Assembly (NCBI RefSeq): GCF_030272615.1
Contig: NC_081410.1
Coordinates: forward strand, 120,528,640-120,592,639
DNA length: 64,000 nt
Source: Cryptomeria japonica
Lineage: Eukaryota > Streptophyta > Pinopsida > Cupressales > Cupressaceae
Reading direction: 5' to 3'
Shown here: positions 11,647 to 22,093 of the stretch, one piece after another
How positions within the stretch are numbered: position 1 is the first letter of the stretch
How the letters are laid out: the number at the start of each line of letters is the position of its first letter
Notes under the pieces: generated by a model
Database searches by the model: none
The model's input: only the letters and a program-made list of their open reading frames with translations
Told to the model about the DNA's origin: nothing
Made by a program: the position numbers and the translations under genes

Positions 11647-12067
11647 TGTTGAAATGTGGTGAATGATTAGCAAAGTACTGTACACTCAGCATGTATCCTC
11701 TCTGGGGCTAGGTCGGGCCCTGGGCAAGGGTTTTGGGGCGGAAGCCCCCGAGAAAAAAAATTTGGGTATTTTTTTGATGAAAACCGACATTGTAATAAAA
11801 ACCCTAAAAAGGCCGACTTTATTTTTGCCCTAAAAACGCATGTTATAAGCGGCTAGGATGCTTAAGGCATTGTAAGGTTGATGTACTATTTTTGCTGGAT
11901 AATAAGAAAGATTGGACGGTTGTGTATGGTGGACGTAACCCATTCTGGGTGAACCACGTTAAATCTCTGTGTTATCTGTGTCTTGTTTTATTTCTTTATC
12001 TTTTGTATTTAAATCTACATATAATTGTTAGTTCATATTTGCTTTGGATCTGCTTGAAACCCTAACA
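11647..12067 (+). repeat. 5' LTR of copia-1
   Basis: 421 bp, TGTTG...AACA. It matches 15892-16318 along its length. The most variable stretch is the GC-rich part near 11700-11750, where C-to-T and G-to-A differences predominate. The primer-binding site follows after two bases. Confidence 0.92.
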
Positions 12068-12069
12068 AT

Positions 12070-12081
12070 TGGTATCAGAGC
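12070..12081 (+). other. Primer-binding site of copia-1
   Basis: TGGTATCAGAGC is the standard plant copia site complementary to the 3' end of initiator Met tRNA. It starts two bases after the LTR end. Confidence 0.9.
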
Positions 12082-12127
12082 GAGGTTTTTTGTAAATTGG
12101 CAGGACTTTCAGATTTGAGTGGGAGCA

Positions 12128-13249
12128 ATGGAGGATTCCAAATTCAAGGTCGAAAAGTTTAACGGTTAGAATTATCAGTTATGAAAAATGCAGATGGAGG
12201 ATTACCTGTATCAGAAGGATTTGTGGCAGCAATTAGAAGGAAAGGCAAAGAAAGCAACCACAATGTCAGATGAAGAGTGGGACATTTTAGATAGAAAGGC
12301 ACTGGGATCCATTCAATTGTGCCTTGCGCCATTTATAGCATTCAATATAACAAAAGCAAAAATGGTTGTAGATTTGATGGCAACATTGGCTAAGCTGTAT
12401 GAGAAACCTTCGACTTCGAATAAGGTATTTCTTATGAAGTGTTTGTTTAATTTGAAAATGAGTGAGGGAGGATCTATAGCGGAGCACTTAAATGAATTTA
12501 ATACAATTACCAGTCAATTGTCTTCGGTAAAAATTACCTTTGCAGAAGAGGTTAGGGCTCTCTTGATTTTATGTTCTTTACCAGAAAGCTGGAATAGCTT
12601 GGTTATGGTTGTAAGTAACTCTATCTCTGGTAAAAATACTTTGGTATTTGATGATATTGTTGGTGTTTTCCTAAGCGAGGAAATGCGAAGGAAAAGCATA
12701 GGTGAGACTCCAACATCATCGGGTAGTGTTTTGAATGTGGAGAACAGAGGAAGATCAAAGGAAAGAGGAAAAGGCCCTGGGAATGAGAAGTCACGAGGGA
12801 AGTCAAAGAAAGGACACTCTCAATCTAGAGGAAAGATAAAGATCAAGTTGCAGAATGGTAATGACTGGTTTCTGCAGGAGGTAAGACATGTTCCTAATTT
12901 AAGAAGAAATTTAATTTCTGCAAGGCAACTAGGTAGTGAAGGTTGCATAGTTACCTTCTCAGACAGTATGTGGAAGGACACTAAAGAATCATTAGTAGTA
13001 GCTAAAGGTGCAAAGGTAGGCACATTATATCTGTGTACTGGTAACACTTACTCTACCTTAGCTGCTATAGATAAAGTTATTGCAGGGACAACAACAATAG
13101 ATGTTGCAAGAATAGATTCGATAATGTGGCACCATAGGCTTGGGCACATGAGTGAGAAAGGAATGAAAACCCTTCACTCCAAAAATCTATTGCCAAGACT
13201 AAAGAAGATTGATTTAGAGCTCTATGAAAACTGTGTTTATGGTAAATAG
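12128..13249 (+). pseudogene. copia-1 gag, protease remnant and integrase zinc region
   Basis: The natural start is the ATG at 12128 (MEDSKFKVEKFNG). Two stops in the next 20 codons (TAG, TGA) sit where gag proteins of this family usually have Trp. The frame then stays open: UBN2-like gag (EDYLYQKDLWQQLEGKAKK), a basic Ser/Arg/Lys tail, then directly the end of protease (VRHVPNLRRNLISARQL) and the integrase zinc region (WHHRLGHMSEKGM). The gag CCHC knuckle and the protease Asp site are missing, implying an in-frame internal deletion near 12825-12845. The first Cys of the integrase zinc pair is Tyr (LYENCVYGK). A TAG closes the frame at 13247-13249. Confidence 0.85.
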
Positions 13250-14018
13250 AAAAGAGTCAGATTTCTCAAGGTTGGGAAAGAAAAGAAGAGTGAGAAGTTA
13301 GAGCTTGTACATTCAGATGTATGGGGATCGGCTCAGGTATCATCTCTTGGTGGCTCTTGTTATTATGTTAATTTTATTGATGACTCAGCCAGAAAAACAT
13401 GGGTATATTTCCTAAAATAAAAACCAGATGTTTTTGAAACTTTTAAGAAATGGAAAGCTTTGGTTGAGAAGAGACAGGGAAAAAGTTGAAGTGTCTCAGA
13501 TCGGATAATGGAGGTGAGTATTGCAGCAAAGCATTTGAAGATTACTGCTCCTTAAATGGGATTCGAAAGAAGAAGACAGTTCCAAGAACTCCACAGGAAA
13601 ATGGTGTGTCAGAGAGAATGAATAGGACTATCATGGAACACGCGAGGAGCATGAGATTGCATGCTGGATTGCCCTTACATTTTTGGGCAGATGTTGTACA
13701 TATTGTTGTCTATTTGATAAATAGAGGACCTTCACCCCTTTGGATGGTGGTATTCCAGAGGAGGCATGGACATGTAAAAAGGGAAATTATTCTTTTCTAA
13801 AAACTTTTGGTTGTGAAGCTTTTGTCCATGTTGATAAAGAAAACAGAACCAAGCTTGATGCTAAATCTCAGAAATGTACCTTCATTGGATATGGGATAGA
13901 TGAATATGGCTATCAATTATGGGATTTTGAAAATAAGAAAATAGTTAGAAGTAGAGATGTTATATTCAATGAGAAGGTTATGTATAAAGAACAGATGCAG
14001 GAAAAGAAGCATGAATAG
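13250..14018 (+). pseudogene. copia-1 integrase catalytic core
   Basis: After the TAG the same frame continues with [11 protein letters not shown] (first Asp). A one-base change near 13485 shifts to LRSDNGGEYCS (second Asp) and TPQENGVSERMNRT (Glu), so all three DDE residues are present. A second shift near 13740 leads to FGCEAFVHVDKENRTKLDAKSQKCTFIGY, the normal copia C-terminal region, ending at TAG 14016-14018. The two frameshifts and the stops prevent production of a working protein. Confidence 0.88.
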
Positions 14019-15755
14019 GACAAACAAGAATATGTGGTGTTGGATGAGATTCCTGAAAATGAAATGTCACAGGTACCTGATGCTCAGCAACAACAGATTG
14101 TCCCACAAACTCCTGCAAGTGTTAGATGTTCTACGAGGACAAGTAGACCCCTTGAAAGATTTTCTCCTTCTTTGTATTCTATTTTATTAACGGATTATGG
14201 TGAACCAGAAGAATATGAAGAAGCAATGCAGGTAGATGCCAAACAACAGTGGGAGCTAGGCATGAAAGAGGAGATGGACTCCTTGATGAAAAATAAGACT
14301 TGGGACTTAGTCCCTTTACCTGCAGAAAAAAGAGCCTTTCCTAACAAATGGGTTTATTGGCTGAAGAAGGAGGAAGGAGGTCAGAAAAGATATAAGGCCA
14401 GACTTGTGGTAAAAGGTTTTGTACAGAAAAAGGGTATAGATTATGATGAAATATTTTCTCCAGTTGTAAAAATGACTTCAATTAGAACTGTACTTAGTCT
14501 TGTGGCTGCAGATGATTTACATCTTGAACAATTAGATGTCAAAATAGCTTTTCTTCATGGAGATTTGGAGGAGGAAATTTACATGTTGCAACCACAGGGA
14601 TATGAGGTCAAAGGTAAGGAGAACTAGGTGTGCAGATTGAAGAAAAGTTTGTATGGCCTAAAGCAAGCACCCCGACAATGGTATTTAAAATTTGATAGTT
14701 TCATGGCTGAACATGGTTATCATAGATGTCATTCTGATCATTGTGTATATTTTAAGAGATTGGATAATGACAGTTATATTATCATGTTGCTTTATGTTGA
14801 TGACATGCTTGTTGTTGGGTCTAACATGCAATATATAAATGATCTTAAATAGAAATTAGCTAGGTCATTTGCTATGAAGGATTTGATTGTAGCTAAGCAA
14901 ATTCTCGGTATGAGGATTACACGGGACAGGAAAAATAGAACCTTGAATTTATCCCAAAGTGAGTATATAAAGAAGGTGTTGAAAAGATTTAACATGCAGG
15001 ATGCAAAAGCAGTTAGTACACCTTTGGCTAGTCATTTCAAATTGACTAAGGAGATGTGCCCAAAGGCACAGGAAGAGGTTAATAAAATGTCTAACATCCC
15101 GTATTCATCAGCTGTTGGCAGTCTGATGTATGCAATGGTATGCACAAGGCCAGATATTGCACATGCAGTGGGAGTTGTGAGCAAGTTTATGAGTAATCTG
15201 GGTATGGAACATTGGAATGCTGTGAAATGGATTCTTCGGTATTTGAAAGGAACTACCACGAAGGCATTATGTTTCAAAAGATATAATGCTTCTCTAAGTG
15301 GATTTGTTGACTCTGATTTGGCAAGTGATATTGATTCATGGAGGAGTACTACAGGGTATGCTTTTACTATAGGAGGAACTGCAGTCAATTGGATTTCTAG
15401 GCTGCAAAAGGTTGTTGCACTTTCAACCACTGAAGCTGAGTATGTTGCTGCTATAGAAGCTAGCAAGGAGATGATTTGGTTGCAATGTTTTCTGGAAGAC
15501 TTGGGTCAGACACAAGAGGATAGCCCATTGTATACTGATAGCCAGAGTGCCATTCATCTTGTGAAGAACTCTGTTTTTCATTCAAGGACAAAGCACATTC
15601 AACTCAGGTACCACTTCATCCGAACTATTTTGGAGGAGGGTCAGTTACGGCTTGAGAAGATTCACACAAGTGAGAATCCTATCGATATGTTCACGAAGGC
15701 AGTTCCACAAGAGAAGCTGATTTCTTCATCAGTTTCTATTGGTCTTCTTGATTGA
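14019..15755 (+). pseudogene. copia-1 reverse transcriptase and RNase H
   Basis: One frame with TAG stops at 14625-14627 and 14850-14852. The RT has [53 protein letters not shown] and the intact catalytic LLYVDDMLVVG. RNase H follows with GFVDSDLASDIDSWRSTTGY (Asp), STTEAEYVA (Glu) and LYTDSQSAIHL (Asp), ending FTKAVPQEKL...GLLD. From 14874 to 15755 the frame is open for 293 codons. The sequence resembles Tork/TNT1-type copia elements by eye. Confidence 0.92.
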
Positions 15756-15832
15756 TAATTGTGGAATTTATACCAGTCGAGTCCTAGTATTTTATCCAGC
15801 AGATGCTGCATGTACAATGGTGTCGTGTATTA

Positions 15833-15891
15833 TTAGTCTCCAAGTGGGAGATTGTTCGGTGTGGAGCCTGATTAGTCTCCAAGTGGGACAT
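15833..15891 (+). other. Polypurine-tract region of copia-1, duplicated
   Basis: Two near copies of TCTCCAAGTGGGA(G/C)ATTGTT occur, at about 15837-15856 and 15877-15895. The second runs into the 3' LTR at 15892. CAAGTGGGAGATTGTTG is the usual plus-strand primer and LTR start in Tork-like elements, so the first copy is a decoy or an old duplicated LTR edge. Confidence 0.7.
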
Positions 15892-16318
15892 TGTTGAAAT
15901 GTGGTGACTAATCAGCAAAGTACTGTACACCCAACACGTATCCTCGCCAGGGTCCGGGGCCGGGTCGGGCCCCAGGCAAGGGTTCGGGGGCAGCAGCCCC
16001 CGAGAAAATTTTTTTGGGTTTTTTTTGATGAATACCGACATTGTAATAAAAACCCTAAAAAGGCTGACTTTATTTTTGCCCTAAAAACGCATGTTATAAG
16101 CGGCTGGGATGCTTAAAGCATTGTAAGGTTGATGTACTATTTTTGCTGGATAATAAGAAAGATTGGACGACTGTGTATGGTGGACGTAACCCATTCTGGG
16201 TGAGCCACGTTAAATCTCTGTGTTATCTGTGTCCTGTTTTATTTCTTTATCTTTTGTATTTAAATCTGCATATAATTGTTAGTTCATATTTGCTTCGGAT
16301 CTGCTTGAAACCCTAACA
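15892..16318 (+). repeat. 3' LTR of copia-1
   Basis: 427 bp, paired with 11647-12067. It contains a perfect GC hairpin CGGGGGC-AGCA-GCCCCCG at 15985-16002, which is imperfect in the 5' LTR. Confidence 0.92.
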
Positions 16319-17560
16319 CTTTAAGAACTGAAATGTAGTAATTGGGAATAGCAGACAAGACTGCTTTTATTAGGAGTTGTCTACCTGATAAAGACAACCA
16401 ACGGGCCTTCCATGTGGAGATGGCATTCTTAACTCTATCAATAATAGTTTTCCAATAAGATCACTTATTAGCACCAACAAAAAAAGGAATGCCTAAGTAT
16501 CTAGAAGGAATGCATTCTTGTGAGAAACCGAAAGTGTCAACAATTTTCCTTGTGACAACATCATTTGTGTTAAAAACATAGGTCTTTGATTTCTGAGCAT
16601 TAATTATTTGTCCTGAGGCTACCATGTAAAGATCCAAAGTTTGCTTAATCCGTTTTGCCTCCTGAACATTTGACTTACCAAATAAAAGTGTGTCATCAGC
16701 AAATAAAGAGTATGTAACTGAGACATATGTTCCTTTAATATGAGCTCCCATCCAAAGCCCTTGATCATGTTTAGACTTAATAATTCTGCTAAAAGGTTCC
16801 GCCATGATTATAAATAAAGACAGGGATAAAGGATCTCCTTGTCTCACACCTTGTGAGGCAACAAAAAAGCCAGCATGAGCACCATTAATTAATATTGAAA
16901 AATGATCTCCTGAGACACAGGTCCTAATCCATTTACACCATTTCTCAGCAAAGCAAAATTTGCACAAGACTTTAAACAGAAAACACCAATTAACTTTGTC
17001 GTAAGCTTTTATCATATCCAATTTCACTACAAACGAAGAAGCATTGTTGGAATGGATAGAATGCAACACTTCATGAGCCACCAATGCACCTTTCATAGTC
17101 TCTTTCCCTGGCACAAAACCACCATGTTCAGGAGATATGATTTTAATGATCAATTTATGCAGTCTCAAATAAATGGCTTTGGTAAGAATCTTATATATTA
17201 TATTGCACAATGAAATGGGCCTAAAATCTGTAAAAAATTTAGGCTCCTTAATCTTGGGAATAATTATCAATGTTAGTGGCATTGAAGTCTCTAAGAAAGG
17301 ATGAACTCTTTCTTGATTCCTTCAACACTGCCAACAACTTAGAACCCAAAACATCCCAACATTTTGGAAAAAAAAAGAGCAATAAACCCATCTGGAGTCG
17401 AAGCCTTATTAGGAGGGAAATAAAATACTACTTTATGAATCTCTTCAATTTTGAAAGGAGCCAATTATTGTTGATTATCAAGGGGATAAACAATATGGGG
17501 GATAGCATCCATTATCTCATGTTCTTGAATATCAAGTGGAAGAGCTGAAGAAGTAGGGGT
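16319..17560 (-). pseudogene. LINE-A reverse transcriptase
   Basis: The 273-codon frame 16461-17282 covers the RT: FRPISLCNIIYKILTKAI, HGGFVPGKETMKGALVAHE, VVKLDMIKAYDKVNW, QGVRQGDPLSLSLF and the catalytic SLFADDTLLFG, ending SRYLGIPFFVGA. Upstream (17283-17560) the minus strand gives KASTPDGFIAL, the start of the RT domain, with stops. Downstream (16319-16460) it reads TWKARWLSLSGRQLLIKAVLSAIPNYY up to the copia-1 insertion. The nearest relative in this window is LINE-C. Confidence 0.92.
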
Positions 17561-17564
17561 TGTT

Positions 17565-18873
17565 GGATTAAAGCTATGGAAGAAGAATTAGGACAAATTG
17601 AGAAAAATAATACTTGGACATTAGTTCCCCGGCCTAAAGATAAAAATGTAATTGGAATCAAATGGATATTAAATGTGCATTTTTGAATGGAGATCTTGAA
17701 GAGGAAGTATGTATTGAACAACCTGATGGATTTTCTTTGACAAATGACAATGATATGGTTTGCAGGTTAAGAAAAGCTTTGTATGGATTGAAACAAGCCC
17801 CAAGAGCTTGGTATGCAAGGTTGGATAAGTATCTTTTAAAGATTGGTTTTACTAAAGGAAATGTAGACATCAATTTATATTACAAAATAACTAATGATGA
17901 CATCTTGATTATAGAAGTATTTGTTGATGATATAATCTTTGAAGGAGAAGATGGATTATGTAAGGAATTTTCTATTAAAATGCAGCAAGAATTTGAAATG
18001 TCTATGATTGGAGAAATAAAATTCTTTTTAGGATTGAAGATTTCACAGACTGATAAAGGTATATTTTTTAGTCAATCCAAGTACTTGAAAGAATTACTAA
18101 AGAAATTTGGGATGGAGAACTCTAAACCAGTAAGCACACCTATGACTACAAATGACAAATTATCTCAAAGGGATGAATCTACACCTGTTAATCCAACCAG
18201 ATACAAATCTATGATAGGAGGTTTACTGTATTTGACACAAACTAGGCCTGATATTATGAATGAAGTATGTATTGTCTCTAGATTTCAAAGTAATCCTAGG
18301 GAAAATCATGAATTAGCAGTAAAAAAGATTTTATGATACTTACAAGGTACTGCAAATCTTGGATTATGGTATCCTAAAGATGAAAATTTTGATCTATGTG
18401 CATACACAGATGCAAATTGGGCAGGAGATGTGGATGATAGAAAAAGCACCACTGGAGGAGCATTCTTTCTTGGAAAGAGATTAGTTTCTTCATTGAGTAA
18501 GAAACAGAGTTGTACATCTTTATCAACAGCAGAATCAGAATATGTTGCAGCAGCAACTAACTGTACACAAGTACTATGGCTTAAGCAAATGTTGAAAGAC
18601 ATAAAGGTAAAATGCAAAGAACCTATTACTATATATTATGATAACAGTCTAGCAATTGATATATCTAAGAATCCGGTATTACATTCTAAAACAAAACATG
18701 TTTCTATCAAACTGAATTTTCTAAGGGAAAAAGTTGAAGAAAAGGAGATAAAACTGGTTTATGTGAATACTAAAGAACAGCTTGCAGATATTTTCACAAA
18801 ACCTTTGCCTAAGGAGACTTTTGAATATCTCAGAGATCAGCTTGGATTCATACCACCACCGGTAGAGACTTAG
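17565..18873 (+). pseudogene. copia-2 reverse transcriptase and RNase H fragment
   Basis: The frame opens with WIKAMEEELGQIEKNNTWTL, reaches VIGIKW and then jumps, in another frame, to MDIKCAFLNGDLEEEV at 17662. The RT segment that normally lies between (roughly 70 residues) has been deleted. The rest is well kept: LYGLKQAPRAWYARL, EVFVDDIIFEG (active site), ARF-like PVSTPM block and TRPDI. A stop at 18334-18336 precedes RNase H: CAYTDANWAGDVDDRKSTTGG, STAESEYVAA, YYDNSLAIDI, ADIFTKPLPKETF. It ends at TAG 18871-18873. Confidence 0.88.
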
Positions 18874-18949
18874 ATAGTTGATGATTGTCATCAACCGGCA
18901 GAATTGAAAGACAAATCTTTTACTCCCGTCTTTGATGAGGAAGCTACTT

Positions 18950-19234
18950 CTCAGGGGGAGTAGTTGGTATATTGAATTGATTGGTATTTTGTATATGAAC
19001 TTGATTTTTGTAACTTTGGCATTTGATGTCAAAGGGGGAGAGATATCTGTGGAAAAAAACATTATCTTTTGAGGAGAGATTGGTATTGAAAATAAATCTT
19101 TGGATGAACACATGTTGCTCCCAGGGGGAGAAATTGTTTAGAGGAGATTGTTGGTTTTTGGTATTTGGCATTTCTGTTTTGACACTTTGATGGTTTTTCC
19201 ATCTTGTGTTGCCATCAATGCCAAAGGGGGAGAT
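18950..19234 (+). other. Multiplied polypurine tracts of copia-2
   Basis: Four copies of AGGGGGAG occur between the RNase H stop and the LTR, near 18953, 19031, 19122 and 19225. Most are followed by TTGGTAT- or TTGTTGG-like sequence resembling the LTR start. The last directly abuts the LTR at 19235 and is presumably the working plus-strand primer. Confidence 0.8.
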
Positions 19235-20303
19235 TGTTGGTATTTTGGTATGGTTTTGTCATTGATGTCAACACCTACTGGAACACTAGCACTTTGGAGA
19301 TCCAACAACATTCACCGGCAAGCAAGTAACTATTGCACGGTTACTGGTATATGGTTCACCGGTAGGATATAATGTTCACCAGCACTTGGAATGATATGGA
19401 AGACACTTGGTAATGTCGAAGACATCGTGTGGACACTTTGTTTTGAAGAATTAATCATTGGTATATTCATATTTGCATATTTGCTTTTACCGGCAAATAG
19501 GTCCAGGGTTATCTATGGTTACACCGGCAAGCATATCTTTTTCAGATTAGCATGGCATGCTATGGAGATGATTTATTATTGTTGTAAATGCATTAAGCTG
19601 ACATGTTCAATAGGTTATTGCATCAGATATTATATTATTTGTAAAATGTTTTTATTGTAATATCTTGTAGAGCCGACCTACTAAAATTGGTCTTAGGGTA
19701 TGGTATAAATGTAAGATCTTATTTGTAAGATCGAATGTGGAATGCGAAAAAGAATTGTGAGAAGGTATATGCGAGATTAAGCAGAGGTATACACGAAGAC
19801 ATCATTTGAAGGTGAAGCTAGGTTTTTGTAGAAGCATATCAGCATTACATCGGTATTGAATCCAACATATGAAGATGTTATTTTGTACAGTACATTCTTA
19901 TTGGATTTAACCATCCAACTGTAGTCAGTGTGACTCCCATTTTGTGATTGAGCAGTGAGCTCTAATCTGTTGGCCTTAGGCATGTGCATACCCCATTTAT
20001 GTACACTTACTATCTGCAGTAGTATCATCTGATTGTGGGTAAGGTTTCCCACCGTGCTTTTTCCCCTTACAGGGTTTCCACGTACAAATATTGGTGTTAT
20101 GTGTTGTGGATGACTTTATGTTTATGTTGCATGCATTAATCTTTACCGGCATAGCAATTTATTGTTAACACTGTCTATCGGCATACTTAACTAGTTTACC
20201 GGTATTAAGCATTAAGTTGGTTAAATGGTTTTGGTTTGAATTTATTAGACAACTGATTCACCCTCCCCCCCCCCCCCCTCTCAGTTGTCTCCGGGACCTA
20301 ACA
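19235..20303 (+). repeat. 3' LTR of copia-2
   Basis: 1,069 bp, TGTTGGTATT...CCTAACA. It holds many ACCGGCA/ACCGGTA boxes and a run of 14 C at 20265-20278 near its end. The end (minus strand TGTTAG...CTGAGAGGGGGG) and the start (TTGTCATTGATG) match the LTR at 59227-60239, so both belong to related elements. Confidence 0.82.
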
Positions 20304-21599
20304 GGGGCAAGTAAGTTCTTAAAGTAACTTACTCCTTCATCCTGAATTTCTTGTGCACCTTGAAGTATTTTACCTGAGGAAGCTTCCTTAATGGAAAAAA
20401 TAGTATTGGCTGCTCTCTTTTGTTTAGCTGACATATGAATTTTTTTTGTGTTTTTATCTCCTTCTCTTAACCATAGCTCACGAGATTTCTGTCTCCAGTA
20501 TTCCTCCTCTCTCTTACATATTTCTTCCCATTCCTCTTGAAATTTTTTTTGCTTAACGAACAAATCTGAATCTAGCCCTTTAGAGATGATCTACTCATTA
20601 ATCTGTTGTAACTAATTTTCAACAAAATATTTTTGAGCAAATATGTTTTTTAAGACTTCCTTATTCCATAATTTAATTTGAGCTTTAACATGCTGCATTT
20701 TTTTATGAAACTTAAACATTTTGGTGCCCAACACTTAAGGATTTTTTTATGAAACTTAAACATTTTGATGCCCAACACTTAAGGAGCACTTACCCACCAC
20801 TATCTAAGCAAGGAATGAAAGTGAGCCTAATGAAACCACATCCTTTCAAACTTGAAAGAAGGTCTATGGTTATATTTTGGCAAGGCTACCGCTTTATCAA
20901 TGCTCAATAGGATGGGGAAATGGTATGAGCCTGATAAAGCTAGAATATGAGATTGCAGTGAATAGTTTTGAGCCCTCCACTCATGTGAAAAGAGGAATCT
21001 ATCTAGTCTTTCCGCAATTTGTAAGAAGAAAGCCCTCCTATTAGTCCATGTAAAAAAACCATTTTGCAGAAGAATATCAAACAAGTCATTATCATTTATA
21101 AATCTTTAAAATCTTCAATAGTCCTAATAGGGGGGCAAATAACACCTTTCTTCTCCTCTAGTGAAGTAATTGCGTTAAAATCCCCCCCAAAAAAAAAAAA
21201 TTACATTTTGCCCTACAACTTGTTGAATGATGAAAGTGAGTAAGGACCATAATTTTTTTTTATCTTGAGTAGATGTTGGGCCATAAACATTTATCAAATT
21301 GAAGCACATATCAAAGTGCTTTATACTAATAAGCTGCCAACTAGTTCCTTGCTTATTAAGTTGTGCAACTACCGATTTTGGATTCCAAAGCACAGCAAGA
21401 CCTCTTGAAGCTCCTATACTTTGGTTGTGGGTTGATTTCAAATTTGACCATTTAGCTACTGATTCTGAAAAACCTCATCTGACATTTTGGTTTCTTGGTG
21501 CAAAACTACATCTGCCTGAGAAGAATCAAGTTGTTCCTTGATTCTCTTCCTTTTGTCAGAGGCATTTATGCCCCTGATATTCCAAGACAAAACTTTCAT
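20304..21599 (-). pseudogene. LINE-A ORF2 endonuclease and linker
   Basis: ORF2 likely starts at the ATG 21597-21599 (minus strand MKVLSWNIRGINASDKRKRI), with WNIRG and HQETK of the APE-type endonuclease. Further parts are GLAVLWNPKSVV, NLINVYGPTST, GFFTWTNRRAFF and AERLDRFLFSHEWR, spread over broken frames. The linker 20258-20563 holds EEEYWRQKSRELWLREGDKNT. A perfect 44-bp tandem duplication with one mismatch (20697-20740 and 20741-20784) shifts the frame. The endonuclease nicks target DNA for priming; this copy is dead. Confidence 0.85.
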
Positions 21600-22093
21600 A
21601 TATGTTGAGGAGAACTACACTTAGTCCTCCTCATAACTCTCTTTGTAGCTGAGAATTTCTGGTCAATGGTAGATTGGACACCAGCCTCAATTTCCTCTTT
21701 GGCTTTAACAAATTTTGACTTTCTCCCTCTTTTTTTAGGAGTTCTCAAATCTTATTTGTTTAAAGTAGGAGTTTGGGAGATGGATAAGGTTTGAGAATTT
21801 TAAAAGCTTCCCTTAAGTTGTTCCACTTCCAAGGACGAATTTCAAGGGGCAAAAACTACCTGTTCTTCCTCTAATAGAACCTCTTTTCGATCTATTTTTG
21901 ATATATTTCTTGGAAACTCAACAGGTGATAACTGGTGAATGATCTCGATGTCATCCAGACTAGAGTCCAATGGATCAACATAATGCAAATTTTCCAGAGT
22001 GGCATAATCCATAGGCAAGTCTTGATCAATTGTAATATCATGAATATGAATCGTTGTCTTTTGATTTCCAACACTCCAGTTTTTAAATTGAAA

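Larger units (their letters stand above)
11647..16318 (+). mobile_element. Ty1/copia element, Tork-like, complete but defective (copia-1)
   Basis: The two LTRs (11647-12067 and 15892-16318) begin TGTTGAAATG and end CCCTAACA. They enclose PBS, gag, integrase, RT and RNase H in copia order. Flanks TTTTA (11642-11646) and CTTTA (16319-16323) fit a 5-bp target duplication with one mismatch. The element lies within the minus-strand ORF2 of LINE-A, in the opposite orientation. Gag-protease is internally deleted and pol carries stops and two frameshifts. The LTRs differ by roughly two dozen substitutions, mostly transitions, plus small indels, so the insertion is not recent. Confidence 0.93.
17561..20303 (+). 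mobile_element. Sirevirus-like Ty1/copia element, large 5' deletion (copia-2)
   Basis: This element starts TGTTGG at 17561 and ends CCTAACA at 20303. It is flanked by GGGGT (17556-17560) and GGGGC (20304-20308), and sits in the minus-strand LINE-A ORF2: the linker reads straight through once the element is removed. Only six bases of the 5' LTR remain. The sequence then jumps into the RT at TTGGATTAAAGC. LTR body, gag, protease and integrase are gone. RT, RNase H, four AGGGGGAG tracts and a complete 3' LTR follow. Repeated AGGGGGAG polypurine tracts are a known Sirevirus hallmark. Confidence 0.82.

Noticed and set aside
20258-20280. Poly-Gly end (GGGGGG) of the minus-strand frame 20258-20563
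   Set aside because: It comes from reading the C run in the copia-2 LTR; the LINE frame stops at the insertion at 20304.
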